NCBI GenBank assembly: GCA_016927475.1
Contig: JAFGMO010000052.1
Coordinates: 1-64,000 of the forward strand
DNA from: Candidatus Aminicenantota bacterium
GTDB lineage: Bacteria; Acidobacteriota; Aminicenantia; Aminicenantales; Aminicenantaceae
Reading direction: 5' to 3'
DNA: 64,000 nt
How positions within the stretch are numbered: position 1 is the stretch's first letter; the number at the start of each line of letters is the position of its first letter. The position numbers and the translations under genes are program-made. This document shows, piece by piece, positions 27,587 to 37,489 of the stretch. Under the pieces are notes generated by a model that was not told the DNA's origin, searched no databases, and saw nothing but the letters and a program-made list of their open reading frames with translations.

Positions 27587-28108
27587 TTAATCCAGTTCAA
27601 TAAGACCAAGGTTTCCATCTTTTCGCTGATAGAGAACAGACCATCTTTCCGAATCCATTCTTCTAAAAACAAATACCCTCTTTTTTTTGTAATCAAACTG
27701 AAGAACCGCTTCTTCAAGCGTCATGGGTTTATGGGAGTAATCCTTATCATTGACTATCTTTCGTCTCTCCTGCTCCAATGCTTCAAGAGGAAGGGAAGGC
27801 GGTTTTTCACGAGTCTTCCGCCGCCTGTCTCTTTGTTTTTCTCTCCCTTTTTTTGCTCTCTTCTCAATATTATCAAAGGCAAGATTCAAAGAACTTATCA
27901 TATCTTGGGTTTCTTCAATAGCATTAAGAGTCGACTTTTTGGTCCTTACATTGACCTCGACCTTATGACGGTATTTCTCTACTCCCAGGATAACATCCAC
28001 ATCAACTCCGTAACCTAAAAATTTTTCAAGAGACTTGATTCTTCGTTCGCAATATTTCTTGACTTCAGCAGTTATGTCCGTGTGTCTTGCCGTATAATTA
28101 ATATTCAT
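27587..28108 (-). CDS. hpf: Long-form ribosome hibernation promoting factor
   Basis: 173 residues. An N-terminal HPF/RaiA domain (MNINYTARHTDITAEVKKYC) and a charged linker are followed by the C-terminal dimerisation domain (HKPMTLEEAVLQFDYKKKRVFVFR) found only in the long form, which makes 100S ribosome dimers by itself. The start codon overlaps the rpoN stop by one base. Confidence 0.95.
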   Translation of the reverse strand: MNINYTARHTDITAEVKKYCERRIKSLEKFLGYGVDVDVILGVEKYRHKVEVNVRTKKSTLNAIEETQDMISSLNLAFDNIEKRAKKGREKQRDRRRKTREKPPSLPLEALEQERRKIVNDKDYSHKPMTLEEAVLQFDYKKKRVFVFRRMDSERWSVLYQRKDGNLGLIELD

Positions 28109-29583
28109 CAGGCTTCCTCCATTCTAAACTTTCTTTTCCGGATATAGGAAGGGGGAATTTTCAGCTGTTTTCTGTACTTGGCGACGGTTCTGCGGGCGAT
28201 CCCTAAATTTTCTTTAACCAGGATCTCTCCTATCTCTATGTCACTCAGCGGATTTTTTTTATCTTCACTCGCGATCATTTTTCGAATCCTTTCTTTGATG
28301 CGCAAAGAAGATATCTCTTCACCATAATCACCTGTAATGGACTTATGAAAAAAATATTTCAAAGAATATGTACCACGGGGTGTCAAGATGTATTTATTGG
28401 CTACGACCCGGCCCACCGTCGATTCGTGAACGCCTATCTCCTGCGCTAATTCAACCAATGTCAATGGCTTGATATAATCAATTCCTTGATCAAAAAAATC
28501 CTTTTGTTTATCAACGATAAATTTGGCGACTTTGTAGATGGTTTGATTCCTCTGGTCGAGACTCCGGAGAAACCAAAAAGCCTTTTTCATTTTATCCTTC
28601 AGAAACCTTTGGGCTTCAGGATTGTCCTTAAGAGATCCGGACAGCAACTTTTTATAATAGGCATTGATTTTCAAGCGGGGCAGGCTTTCGTTGTTTAAAA
28701 TGATCTTCAATTCATTATCCTCTTTTTTGACAATAATGTCAGGCACAATATAAAACGACCTTTCTTCACTGTACTTTCTTCCAGGAGCAGGATTTAATCT
28801 TTTAATGACTTCGATATGATTTTTTACATCGGATAATGAAATATCCAGAAGTTTTGCCAATTGGGAATAGTCGGACTTCTCAAGAAGGTGAAGGTGGTTC
28901 TCTATGATAACCCGTGTGATGGAATCTTCAATGCCGAAATAATCCATCTGAGTTAAAAGAGCTTCCTGCAGGTCACGGCTGCCTATACTAACGGGATCGA
29001 ATTCTTTTATCACGGACCGGATTTCCTCCACCTTTTCAGCCGGGCATCCCATACTATCCGCAATCTCATCAACAGTACTGGTAAGGTAACCATCTTCATT
29101 GATGTTTCCGATGATGTTCTGCGCAATCTCTTTTTCTTCTTGAGAAAAAAACGTCAGATTGGCCTGCCAGTTGAGATGGTCCCATAGAGATAAACTTCTA
29201 GAGACAATGTTTTCAAACGACGGCAACTCATTACTTTCAGAAAACTGCATGCGAAATCCATTGTCGATATAATCTTGAAAAAAAGCCGCAAAATCAATGT
29301 CGTCTTCGGGCAGTTCCGACTCTTCCTTTTTTTCTCCCTCTAAACTCTCCGGTTTTTTTTCGATGTCTCTTTCCCGATCATCCTTGTCCTCTTGAGGGGA
29401 TTGTTCCTCCTGTTTTAAAGACTCTTCTTCTATTTCGAGCATCGGATTTTGTGACAGTTCCGTGTCTATGACCTCGATTAGCTCCAGATTTGTCAGAGGA
29501 AGAAGCTTGATTGCCTGCTGCAAAGCAGGAGCAAGGATAAGTTTCTGAACCTGCCGCTGATCCAACCTCTGCTTTAAAACCAT
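28108..29583 (-). CDS. rpoN: RNA polymerase sigma-54 factor
   Basis: 491 residues. The N-terminal Gln/Leu-rich activator region (LILAPALQQAIKLLPLTNLEL) is followed by an acidic region II (about 55-100) and the core-binding region. A helix-turn-helix (LAQEIGVHESTVGRVV) leads to the C-terminal RpoN box ARRTVAKYRK, which reads the -24 element. A canonical sigma-54 promoter is present at 21867-21883. No bacterial enhancer-binding protein is encoded in the window. Confidence 0.97.
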   Translation of the reverse strand: MVLKQRLDQRQVQKLILAPALQQAIKLLPLTNLELIEVIDTELSQNPMLEIEEESLKQEEQSPQEDKDDRERDIEKKPESLEGEKKEESELPEDDIDFAAFFQDYIDNGFRMQFSESNELPSFENIVSRSLSLWDHLNWQANLTFFSQEEKEIAQNIIGNINEDGYLTSTVDEIADSMGCPAEKVEEIRSVIKEFDPVSIGSRDLQEALLTQMDYFGIEDSITRVIIENHLHLLEKSDYSQLAKLLDISLSDVKNHIEVIKRLNPAPGRKYSEERSFYIVPDIIVKKEDNELKIILNNESLPRLKINAYYKKLLSGSLKDNPEAQRFLKDKMKKAFWFLRSLDQRNQTIYKVAKFIVDKQKDFFDQGIDYIKPLTLVELAQEIGVHESTVGRVVANKYILTPRGTYSLKYFFHKSITGDYGEEISSLRIKERIRKMIASEDKKNPLSDIEIGEILVKENLGIARRTVAKYRKQLKIPPSYIRKRKFRMEEA

Positions 29584-29614
29584 AAACCTTCCTGTTCTTG
29601 AAAAATCCTATGTA

Positions 29615-30343
29615 TTAATTTAGCGTGAAATCTTCACCAAGATATTTTCGCCGGACTTCTTTCGATTGAACGAGATCCTCCGGCGTTCCCCTTTCCAGGA
29701 TGTTTCCCTTATCAATAATATAGGCTCTATCCGTGATCTTGAGCGTCTCCCGCACGCTGTGATCTGTTATCAGGAGGCCTATTCCTTTTTGCTTCAATCT
29801 AAGGATGATCTCTTGAAGATCCAATATCGCCAGCGGATCGATTCCTGTGAAGGGTTCATCAAGAAGCACAAAGCGGGGATTCATAACCAGGGCCCTGGCG
29901 ATTTCCAAGCGCCTTCTTTCTCCACCAGAAAGTGTATAGGCTTTTGCCCGCCTCAAATGATCCAGTCCAAACTCTTCCAGAATATCTTTAACCTTGTTTT
30001 CACTTCCGGAAACAAGAGATCGTGTGGCTTCCATAACGGCAAGAATATTGTCCTCGACTCTCAGTTTTCGGAATGATGACGGTTCCTGGGGAAGCAAGCC
30101 AATCCCTTTCCTTGCACGAATATACATGGGAACATGGGTGATATCTTCACCAAAAAGAAAAATTCGTCCTGAATCTTGGGGAATTAATCCCAGGATGAGT
30201 GAAAAAGTGGTCGTTTTTCCTGCACCGTTGGGCCCGAGAAGGCCGACGATTTCTCCCATGCGGACTTCGACAGAAACATTGTCAACAACTTTTTTAGAGC
30301 GATAGCTCTTCTCCAATCCTCTTGCTTCCAAATGCTCTGTCAT
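29615..30343 (-). CDS. lptB: LPS export ABC transporter ATPase
   Basis: 242 residues. Walker A GPNGAGKTT, signature LSGGERRR, Walker B FVLLDEPF and the switch His in ITDHSVRET. It powers LPS extraction through LptF/LptG (not in this window) and passes it to the LptC/LptA protein encoded 3 bp upstream. Followed by rpoN, the same order as in proteobacteria. Confidence 0.97.
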   Translation of the reverse strand: MTEHLEARGLEKSYRSKKVVDNVSVEVRMGEIVGLLGPNGAGKTTTFSLILGLIPQDSGRIFLFGEDITHVPMYIRARKGIGLLPQEPSSFRKLRVEDNILAVMEATRSLVSGSENKVKDILEEFGLDHLRRAKAYTLSGGERRRLEIARALVMNPRFVLLDEPFTGIDPLAILDLQEIILRLKQKGIGLLITDHSVRETLKITDRAYIIDKGNILERGTPEDLVQSKEVRRKYLGEDFTLN

Positions 30344-30346
30344 TTT

Positions 30347-32266
30347 TCACTTTTTTATGATGGTTGTCGATCTCTCGCGGTCTTTATTTTCAACGGCGAT
30401 TTTACCATCGGCTATGTAAAAAGTCAATTTGTCACCCCTGGAACTACCTCTGTTTTTCTCGATCAATATCGGGTTTTCGGTCAAAACAATTTTCTCTTCG
30501 GCAAAGCTGTAAACCGCCTTTCCGCCTCTTCCTTCATAACCCGACTGGCTGATAACGACTTTTCCCAAAGCCTCAATTTTATCCATTTCCCGATCGTTTT
30601 CTTTGAAAATGAGGCTCAAGGAATCGGCTGTCATTTGAACGTCGTTAACGGTCAAGCGGCTTTTTGTCTCAAACGTCATTTTTTTCAAATCAGGATCAAA
30701 ATCCATTTCCCCGGATTCAATCGTGATCCGCATTTCCTGTTCGTTTTCCCTGCGCTTGAAAGGAAGTACGGATGTCACTTCTTCGGTGCACTGAATTCGT
30801 CCGGTTTCCTTAATGAGATTCAATTTTCCCGCTTGAAGCATGCCTTTTTCCTGCCAAATCTTGACATCGCCCTCAAAAAGAAAAGCGGCGTTTTCTTCAG
30901 AATAGGACATTTTTCGCGACACAATAAAAAGAGGCTGCTCTGAAGAAAAATATCCGATACCCTCATTTTGCTCATCCCGGGGTTTGATAACCAGCCTGAC
31001 TCCATCAACAGCCTCCAGGTCCCTTGACTCAATCCAAATCGTTAGAAGACCGCTGCTAATTTCCCGGTCAGAAAAGGATATCACGGCATCCTGCGTTTTT
31101 CCGCTTTCAACAACAAGCGTCTTTCCGTTTCCGGTTCTGTACATTTTTTCTCCGCTGACGGACCATGATTTCTGGGGGTTTTCTCCCTGATGATTCAGAT
31201 GAACCTTTCCGGTTGCTATAAATTCCATAAGCTTCTGATCTCTATTAAAAACCAAGCGAGTGAAATCCGACTGGATATTGGTCTCTTTCCCTGATGGGTA
31301 ATAAAAAATCATGCGGCAGTCTTCCTCCGCTTCAAATGCATGGATCTTTGCTTCATTCAAAAATGCCTGAAATTTCATCCGCCCGGCACGAATCTCACGA
31401 TGACTGCTTGAAGAAAACATAACTGTTTCGTCATCTTTCGCTTTTTCCATGCTTTCTTCATCGTAAAACTCGGCAAAAGCATTCCCCTTTAAATATAAAT
31501 GACGAAGATTCTTTCTATCCAGAAAAAGCTCAAATTCCGCTGAATCGGCCGAGGCTGAGTTTGGGCCGTATTCCAGATGGACATTTCCTGTGAGGAGTCC
31601 TCTATTCTGTTTCCTCCAATATTTTAAATGATCAGAAGCAACATCAAGAGGATATTTTGCATCCCCCTCTCGACGGATATGAATATTCACGTTTCCCCAG
31701 AGCTCGATTTCTTCATAACCCATGTCATAAAGAACACTGTCTGCGTTCCCTGTTACCCTTTTGGACGATAAATCGATGCCCTTGTCTGTTTGAAAAATAT
31801 TTTTTTCTCTGTTATACCGGACCTCTGTGGACTGTACAATCAAGTCTTTTTGACGAACGTGCACCTTTCCCGTTAGGATGAATGCCTTCCAATCTTTATC
31901 ATAAACTCCCTTATCACCACTGATGATAATGTCATTTCCCTCGCTTTTTGAAAAATCAATGATCTCGACATTTCCTTCCAGGTAATACTTTTCCGGCTCT
32001 CCCTTTGAGTTTGTTTCCTCAAAATCGGCATAATGCCTGTCCGCTTTAAGCTGCATCTTCCCCTGGCCCTCTTTAAATTCTCTATGTCGTATATTTTCAT
32101 GTTTTTTTACGGGAATGCCGGAAAGGCCGGCTGTCCCAGAAGAAGACGTGTTCCTTTTGCCGGAATGGGAAAAGAAATAAAGGGCGATAAAAAGAATAAT
32201 AATTATGAGAGCGGCGGCGATTATCCAACGCAGCCCCTTGGTCAGTTCATATTCTCTGAGTTTCAT
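30347..32266 (-). CDS. lptC: LptC-LptA/OstA multidomain LPS transport bridge protein
   Basis: 639 residues, more than three times the length of E. coli LptC. One N-terminal membrane helix (about 14-33) and an LptC-like jellyroll (about 65-200) lead into further OstA/LptA-type strand repeats to the end. The C-terminus reads like LptA: MTADSLSLIFKEND, then a GKVVISQSGYEGRGGKAVY stretch and GDKLTFYI. In E. coli LptC (anchored) and LptA (soluble) are separate proteins whose stacked jellyrolls carry LPS across the periplasm. Here much of that bridge appears to be one anchored chain. It overlaps recJ by 4 bp and precedes lptB. No separate lptA gene is in the cluster. Confidence 0.85.
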   Translation of the reverse strand: MKLREYELTKGLRWIIAAALIIIILFIALYFFSHSGKRNTSSSGTAGLSGIPVKKHENIRHREFKEGQGKMQLKADRHYADFEETNSKGEPEKYYLEGNVEIIDFSKSEGNDIIISGDKGVYDKDWKAFILTGKVHVRQKDLIVQSTEVRYNREKNIFQTDKGIDLSSKRVTGNADSVLYDMGYEEIELWGNVNIHIRREGDAKYPLDVASDHLKYWRKQNRGLLTGNVHLEYGPNSASADSAEFELFLDRKNLRHLYLKGNAFAEFYDEESMEKAKDDETVMFSSSSHREIRAGRMKFQAFLNEAKIHAFEAEEDCRMIFYYPSGKETNIQSDFTRLVFNRDQKLMEFIATGKVHLNHQGENPQKSWSVSGEKMYRTGNGKTLVVESGKTQDAVISFSDREISSGLLTIWIESRDLEAVDGVRLVIKPRDEQNEGIGYFSSEQPLFIVSRKMSYSEENAAFLFEGDVKIWQEKGMLQAGKLNLIKETGRIQCTEEVTSVLPFKRRENEQEMRITIESGEMDFDPDLKKMTFETKSRLTVNDVQMTADSLSLIFKENDREMDKIEALGKVVISQSGYEGRGGKAVYSFAEEKIVLTENPILIEKNRGSSRGDKLTFYIADGKIAVENKDRERSTTIIKK

Positions 32267-33966
32267 CCTCTTTCCCCAGAGAGGCGGATATCCAGCAAGG
32301 ACAAAGACACAATCTCTTCTCCTAAATAAGTGGACACCTGAAATGAATATACCACATCGATGGTGTCATCCTTGTTGATTGAACGGGCCCAATCCGGTTT
32401 TCGCCAGCCAACGGCCTCGAACATTTTTCCCGATTGTTGAAGCCAAAACTTGCTGTGTTTTTTCTTCATGTTTTTCGGATCCCTAATGACTCTGGCTCCT
32501 CTTGTCAAAAAAATTGGATGTGAATTCCCCACACCAAAAGGGTAAAGGAATTCGAGCCCCTGAAGAAAAGAAGGATTGATCTCGCTAAAATCGATTTGGC
32601 CGTCAATCTTAATCTTCCTTTTGAGATCCTGGGCCGATATCCGGGCTTCAGCAACATCATTGACCGCCGCCTTGAAGGCGTCCATCCGGTCCTGGGGCAG
32701 GACACATCCGGCCGCCATTTGGTGCCCTCCATGTTCCAAAAGATGGCTGCTGCAGGTATCAAGGCACTCTATCAACGAAAATTCGCTGATACTTCTTCCG
32801 GATCCGAAAGCCGTGCCGTTAACGAGAGAGAAAAGGATAACGGGGCGGTAAAAATAATCTTTGAGACGTGAGGCTACAATTCCGATAACTCCCCGGTGCC
32901 AGTTCTCACTGCCGAGAATGATTATCCTATAGCGCTCATGGAGGGAACGGTTCTGAATGATCTCCATGGCTTGATTTTGTATCTGCTCCTCCACTTTTTG
33001 TCTTTCCAAATTCAACCTGTCCAGCTCTTTCACAATCAAAGCCGTCTCATCCTCCGATTCAGAAAAGAAAAGGCGAACGGCCATGTCCGTATCTCCCAAG
33101 CGACCGGCCGCATTGATCCTCGGACCGATCCTGAATCCAACATCGCCCGCGGTTATCTTTTTCCCCCTTAAACGGCAGCTGTCCAGAAGCTGGATCAAAC
33201 CAGGATTAGAAACATTATCGAGAGCTTGCAAACCCATTTTGACGAAGATCCTGTTTTCCCCTTTCAATGCGACAACATCGGCCACTGTCCCGATGGAAAC
33301 AAGTTTTAGATAATGCGGAATCTGGGTTTCTTTCCCTTCTTTGTTAAGGAGCGCCTGGATCAATTTGAAGACGACTCCAATACCTGCCAGGTTTTTATCG
33401 GGGTATTTTTCTTCAAGAACAGGATTTAATATCCCATAAGCATTAGGCAACGTAGATCCGGGCCGGTGATGGTCCGTCACAATCACATCAATCCCGCTGG
33501 AAACAGCCATATTGATGAAATCAACCGCCTTAATACCACAATCAACACTTATGACGAGACTTGCTCCCTTTTGGCGGGCGATATCGATATGTTCTTTTTT
33601 AATACCGTATCCTTCCGTCAACCGTTTTGGTATGTAGTAATCAACATCCCCTCCCAAAGTTTTAAGGGCCTTTATGAGGATAACAACGGATAAGATGCCG
33701 TCAACGTCGTAGTCTCCGAATATCAAGATTTTTTCCTGCCGAACAAGAGCTTTTCTTACCCTTTCCACACAGGTTTCCATATCTTTGAATAGGTAAGGGT
33801 CATTCAGATCATCAAGCCCTCCAAACAAAAATTTTCTGGCGTTTTCCGTATCCTTGATATTCCGGTTGACCAGGATATGCGCAATCGGCAGAGGAAGACC
33901 GAATTCTTTTGCTAGAGAAGCCGCTTCTTCCCGGGGCGAAGACAAGAGCCAGACAGTTTCATTCAT
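32263..33966 (-). CDS. recJ: Single-stranded-DNA-specific exonuclease RecJ
   Basis: 5'-3' exonuclease of the DHH/DHHA1 family. The metal-binding motifs are FGDYDVDG, SVDCGIKA and the defining VTDHH. The DHHA1 domain has the GGHQMAAG motif, and a C-terminal OB fold follows. The ATG at 33966 gives 567 residues starting MNETVWLLSSP, as in homologues. A GTG 11 codons earlier, at 33999, has a better ribosome site (AGGCGAG) and cannot be excluded. First gene of the recJ-lptCA-lptB-rpoN cluster and divergent from ftsY. Confidence 0.95.
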   Translation of the reverse strand: MNETVWLLSSPREEAASLAKEFGLPLPIAHILVNRNIKDTENARKFLFGGLDDLNDPYLFKDMETCVERVRKALVRQEKILIFGDYDVDGILSVVILIKALKTLGGDVDYYIPKRLTEGYGIKKEHIDIARQKGASLVISVDCGIKAVDFINMAVSSGIDVIVTDHHRPGSTLPNAYGILNPVLEEKYPDKNLAGIGVVFKLIQALLNKEGKETQIPHYLKLVSIGTVADVVALKGENRIFVKMGLQALDNVSNPGLIQLLDSCRLRGKKITAGDVGFRIGPRINAAGRLGDTDMAVRLFFSESEDETALIVKELDRLNLERQKVEEQIQNQAMEIIQNRSLHERYRIIILGSENWHRGVIGIVASRLKDYFYRPVILFSLVNGTAFGSGRSISEFSLIECLDTCSSHLLEHGGHQMAAGCVLPQDRMDAFKAAVNDVAEARISAQDLKRKIKIDGQIDFSEINPSFLQGLEFLYPFGVGNSHPIFLTRGARVIRDPKNMKKKHSKFWLQQSGKMFEAVGWRKPDWARSINKDDTIDVVYSFQVSTYLGEEIVSLSLLDIRLSGERG

Positions 33967-34027
33967 TTTTTCAATGTAGCACAATCCCGTACCGTCCACA
34001 ACTCGCCTGGATTATTCGCCTGCTTTA

Positions 34028-34057
34028 TTGACTTCACTGAAAGCGGTTTTCTATAAT
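34028..34057 (+). promoter_or_regulatory. Sigma-70 promoter of ftsY, near-leaderless
   Basis: TTGACT, 18-bp spacer, perfect TATAAT. The expected start is about 3 nt before the ATG at 34067, so the transcript would have almost no leader. No Shine-Dalgarno sequence is visible. Confidence 0.6.
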
Positions 34058-34066
34058 GTGAAAACC

Positions 34067-34966
34067 ATGTTCGGTTATCTCAGGGAAAAACTCAAAAAAA
34101 CGCGTGAAACCATTACCGGAAGGTTTGACGAACTCCTGAAGGGCTCACAAGAACGGGAAGAAATTCTGGATGAGCTGATGGAAACCATGATTTTGGCCGA
34201 TGTCGGGATTCAAACCACGGAAAAAATCATCGGCTCGATCAAGGCGAAAAGCAAAAAAACCGACTCTTTCGAAAAAATAAAGTCCCTCCTGAAAGAAGAA
34301 ATCCTCAATCTGTTCTCAAGTCAATTTCTCCCTCAAAAATCATTTCCCATTCCTTTTATCTCTCTCTTCGTCGGCGTAAACGGAGGAGGAAAAACAACAT
34401 CTCTTGCCAAGCTGGCCCACATGTTAAAAAAACAAGGGAAAGAGGTTTTGATGGTGGCTGCCGACACTTTCAGGGCCGCTGCCCAAGAACAGCTTTCACT
34501 CTGGGGAAAAAAGTTGAATATCCCGGTCATACAGGGCCGGTATCAATCCGATCCCGCTGCCGTCGTTTTTGATGCTATCCAGTCCTTCCAGGCACGCCGG
34601 TGCCAGGCTCTGCTCATCGACACGGCGGGAAGAATACACACGAACACCAACTTGATGAACGAACTGGAAAAGATTAAGAAGGTGATCAACCGAGAAATCG
34701 AGGGAGCCCCTCACGAAATTTTGCTGGTTCTGGATGCCAGCATCGGGCAAAATGCCTTGGTTCAAGCCAGGGAATTCCTGAAATTTTCAGGACTTACGGG
34801 GATATTTCTGACAAAACTCGACGGGACTGCCAAAGGGGGAAGTGTCCTGGCCATAGCGGATGAACTGGATCTCCCGATCAAATGGATCGGTGTCGGAGAG
34901 GGGGAAAACGACATCCTTCCATTTTCGCCAAAAGAATTCACATACGCTCTTTTGGGAACAAAATGA
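34067..34966 (+). CDS. ftsY: Signal recognition particle receptor FtsY
   Basis: 299 residues. It has the N-domain helices, then the GTPase G-domain: [15 protein letters not shown] (G1), [13 protein letters not shown] (G2/insertion), DTAGRIHTN (G3), [10 protein letters not shown] (G4) and the closing [12 protein letters not shown]. The acidic A-domain of E. coli FtsY is absent, as in most bacteria. The ATG at 34067 is chosen because the promoter -10 ends just before it; an upstream TTG at 34028 lies within the promoter's -35 box. Confidence 0.96.
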   Translation: MFGYLREKLKKTRETITGRFDELLKGSQEREEILDELMETMILADVGIQTTEKIIGSIKAKSKKTDSFEKIKSLLKEEILNLFSSQFLPQKSFPIPFISLFVGVNGGGKTTSLAKLAHMLKKQGKEVLMVAADTFRAAAQEQLSLWGKKLNIPVIQGRYQSDPAAVVFDAIQSFQARRCQALLIDTAGRIHTNTNLMNELEKIKKVINREIEGAPHEILLVLDASIGQNALVQAREFLKFSGLTGIFLTKLDGTAKGGSVLAIADELDLPIKWIGVGEGENDILPFSPKEFTYALLGTK

Positions 34967-34989
34967 CCCATATGGTGAAAATCCTCACA

Positions 34990-37254
34990 TCAGATCCAGC
35001 GCTTGATCCAGGACCGCAGCTTACTTGAGGCCTTGGTTATGATCAAAGGTTTTTCACATCTCCGGGCAACCGCATGGGAAATGGAATCCCTGGCAATCTG
35101 GTAGATGAGGGGATCCCATGTCGAACCGATAATCACCAAGTCATGATGGACGGATTCGTTGATGATGGCATCAACGGTGTTCGATTCCCGGGAAAACTTC
35201 ATTTTAATCCTGTCCAGGTTGACATGGAGTTTCTTGGCAAAACCCGCCATAATCAATTTTTCTTCTATCTTTTTGCTGCCGTCCAGGACCTGAAAAACTA
35301 AAATCTCCGCATCATCTTTTTCAGCAATAATACAGGCCAACTCCAAGGCGTAACAACTGTTGGATCCTTCTCCCATAGGAACCATGATCCTTTTATACTC
35401 CCTGTTCTGGCAACCTTTGAGAATAACAACATTACAGGGTGCTCTTTCGATGATGTAATCGACTGTACTGCCCAGCTTAAAAGCGGAACTTCGCAGGCGC
35501 CCATGCCACCCCATGATCAACGTGTCTACTTTTTTTTCTTTGACGGCACTCAAAATACCGCGGCCCGCATTCCTGCAGTATCGAATCGTCGTCGTGATGG
35601 GAAACTTCAGGATGAGACTGAGCATGGCCTCAACAATAGCTTCTTTTCCCTCCATCATGAAACTTTTTGCGTCCTTGAGAGGTACCTGTTCCGGAACGGA
35701 AACCATATGGAGGAGTTTTATCCTTGCGTTTTTTGCCTCCCCCAAATAATAAGTTGTCCTGACCATTTCGAAAGCGTTTTCAGGATTGGCCACAGCTACC
35801 ATGATCTTGTGCTGTTCCGTGGCCGGTGCCTGCTGCTCCTCGAGAACACGGATCTCATCATCAGTAGCCACCGCATGTTTTTGGGAATATACCCTGTAAA
35901 TAAAAATGCCCGCTAAAACCCAAAAGGGAGCAACAATCCAGGCCAATAAACTCATATGGACCAGCCAGACAGCCAGTATTCCCTGGCAAATAATGGCGAT
36001 GATTGGAAGCCAGGGGAAAAAGGGCATGATAAAGCCGTAAGAAAGCTCATCTCCCATGTTCAAACGAATCTTTATCACGCTTAAATTAACCAGAAAAAAC
36101 AAAAACAAAAACATGATGCTGGCACTGGAAGCGACATCCATTGTCGGAAGGAACACGGCCACGCCGATGACGATGATTCCTGTAAAGATCAGTGCCGCCC
36201 AGGGCGTTTTTCGTTTTTTTGAGATTTTGGAAAAAAGCTTCGGCAGCATTCTATCCCGCCCAAGGGCATATGAGGCGCGGGTTGCAGAAAATATGGTGGC
36301 GTTCAAAGCCGATACGGAAGCGAATATCACAGCCAGAGTGAGAAACAAATTCCCAAAGGGCATTAATCTCGCTACCGCTTCACCAAAACCTCTTTCTTTA
36401 AAACTTCCTATCCATTCCCAGGGTGCTCCTTCAACACCGGCAGACCCGGCTTTGACTGAAATGATGGAGGCAAAAGCAACGGCAACATAGGTCAGGGTGA
36501 CGATGAAAACAGAATAAATCATGGCCTTGGGGAGATTCCTTTTTGGATCAACCGCTTCATCACCGGCCTGGGCGATAACCTCATATCCCTCAAAAGCAAC
36601 ATAGGTAAAGCCCATCGTAATGAGAACCTTGGTCCATCCAAGGGGCAAAAAAGGATTTAAATTTTCCAAGCGAGAAGGATCTTTGATGACAACTAAAATG
36701 CCGATAAGCCCGATAAAAATGAGAAATACCGTCTGTCCCAGCGTAAAGAACGCCCCCACCCTGCCGGTTTCCGAAGCACCGCGGTAGTTGATGTAGAGGA
36801 AAAAGAACGCAATGATAAAAGCCACCCCTTTTTCCTTATGATAGGTCGAAAGGGGAATCCAGTTAAGAAGATCCAATCCTTGAAAAAACCTTACCGTGTA
36901 GATGGCAAACGTTACCGCATAGAGGCTCCCGGCAACGCTCGATGCAAACCATTCCATCCAGCCGGCCGTAAAGCTGGTTCCCCGTCCGAAAGCCAACCTG
37001 GCAAAATTATAGGCACCTCCCGCCCGCGGAACAGCTGAACTCAGCTCGGCATAGGAGAGAGCAGTAAAAGTGGCGATCAAACCATTTAATGCAAAGGTCA
37101 AAAGGAGGCCTCCGGGGCCTGCGACACGAATGGAATTCCCGATACCTAAAAAAACGCCGGCACCGATCATCATCCCCAATCCCATCATTGTGATATGGAA
37201 AAGGGATAATTCCCGTGATAGTTCCGAGGTGATTTCAGGACCGCTATTCGTCAT
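34990..37254 (-). CDS. APC-superfamily amino acid permease with two C-terminal universal stress domains
   Basis: 754 residues. Residues ~15-455 contain the twelve membrane segments of an APC transporter, with the helix-1 substrate motif GLGMMIGAGVFLGIG. Residues ~485-620 and ~625-745 are two universal stress protein domains in the cytoplasm. The first includes MGWHGRLRSSAFKLGSTVDYIIERAPCNVVI (a G-x-S-x-x-x-x-I region), the second IMVPMGEGSNSCYALELA. USP tails are thought to sense nucleotides and control transport. The substrate is probably an amino acid or polyamine but is not readable. The start overlaps the 51-codon gene upstream by 11 bp. Confidence 0.9.
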   Translation of the reverse strand: MTNSGPEITSELSRELSLFHITMMGLGMMIGAGVFLGIGNSIRVAGPGGLLLTFALNGLIATFTALSYAELSSAVPRAGGAYNFARLAFGRGTSFTAGWMEWFASSVAGSLYAVTFAIYTVRFFQGLDLLNWIPLSTYHKEKGVAFIIAFFFLYINYRGASETGRVGAFFTLGQTVFLIFIGLIGILVVIKDPSRLENLNPFLPLGWTKVLITMGFTYVAFEGYEVIAQAGDEAVDPKRNLPKAMIYSVFIVTLTYVAVAFASIISVKAGSAGVEGAPWEWIGSFKERGFGEAVARLMPFGNLFLTLAVIFASVSALNATIFSATRASYALGRDRMLPKLFSKISKKRKTPWAALIFTGIIVIGVAVFLPTMDVASSASIMFLFLFFLVNLSVIKIRLNMGDELSYGFIMPFFPWLPIIAIICQGILAVWLVHMSLLAWIVAPFWVLAGIFIYRVYSQKHAVATDDEIRVLEEQQAPATEQHKIMVAVANPENAFEMVRTTYYLGEAKNARIKLLHMVSVPEQVPLKDAKSFMMEGKEAIVEAMLSLILKFPITTTIRYCRNAGRGILSAVKEKKVDTLIMGWHGRLRSSAFKLGSTVDYIIERAPCNVVILKGCQNREYKRIMVPMGEGSNSCYALELACIIAEKDDAEILVFQVLDGSKKIEEKLIMAGFAKKLHVNLDRIKMKFSRESNTVDAIINESVHHDLVIIGSTWDPLIYQIARDSISHAVARRCEKPLIITKASSKLRSWIKRWI

Positions 37255-37399
37255 TCAAATCCTTTAGAATGGAACGGGCTGAGTGGAGATTTTTTTTCTT
37301 AATGCGTTCGATCGTATTGCGGCTCCAAATGGTGATATAGGTTATAAAAAAAAGAGAAAGAAAAACAATCGCTATTCCCAGGAAAAAATCTGTTTTCAT
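37244..37399 (-). CDS. 51-residue single-span membrane peptide coupled to the permease gene
   Basis: ATG at 37399, stop TAG at 37244-37246. The peptide begins MKTDFFLGIAIVFLSLFFIT, a single membrane helix, then a basic/charged tail (IERIKKKNLHSARSILKDL). Its end overlaps the start of the permease gene by 11 bp, and the permease's ribosome site (AAAGGA) lies inside it, so the two are translationally coupled. A strong promoter lies 90 bp upstream. It resembles small accessory subunits that assist transporters, but no homologue is recognised. The coding call rests on length, membrane segment, promoter and coupling. Confidence 0.65.
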   Translation of the reverse strand: MKTDFFLGIAIVFLSLFFITYITIWSRNTIERIKKKNLHSARSILKDLNDE

Positions 37400-37489
37400 G
37401 TTTCACCATTGAGTTGGTAAAAAAAATGGCACTCTTGTGTTTTTTTATCCGGTCCAACGAAAACATCCTGCACATTTAACATAATGTCC

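Noticed and set aside
37425..37445. TGGCACTCTTGTG as a second sigma-54 promoter
   Set aside because: The -24 half is good, but there is no GC at the -12 position 10 bases after GG.
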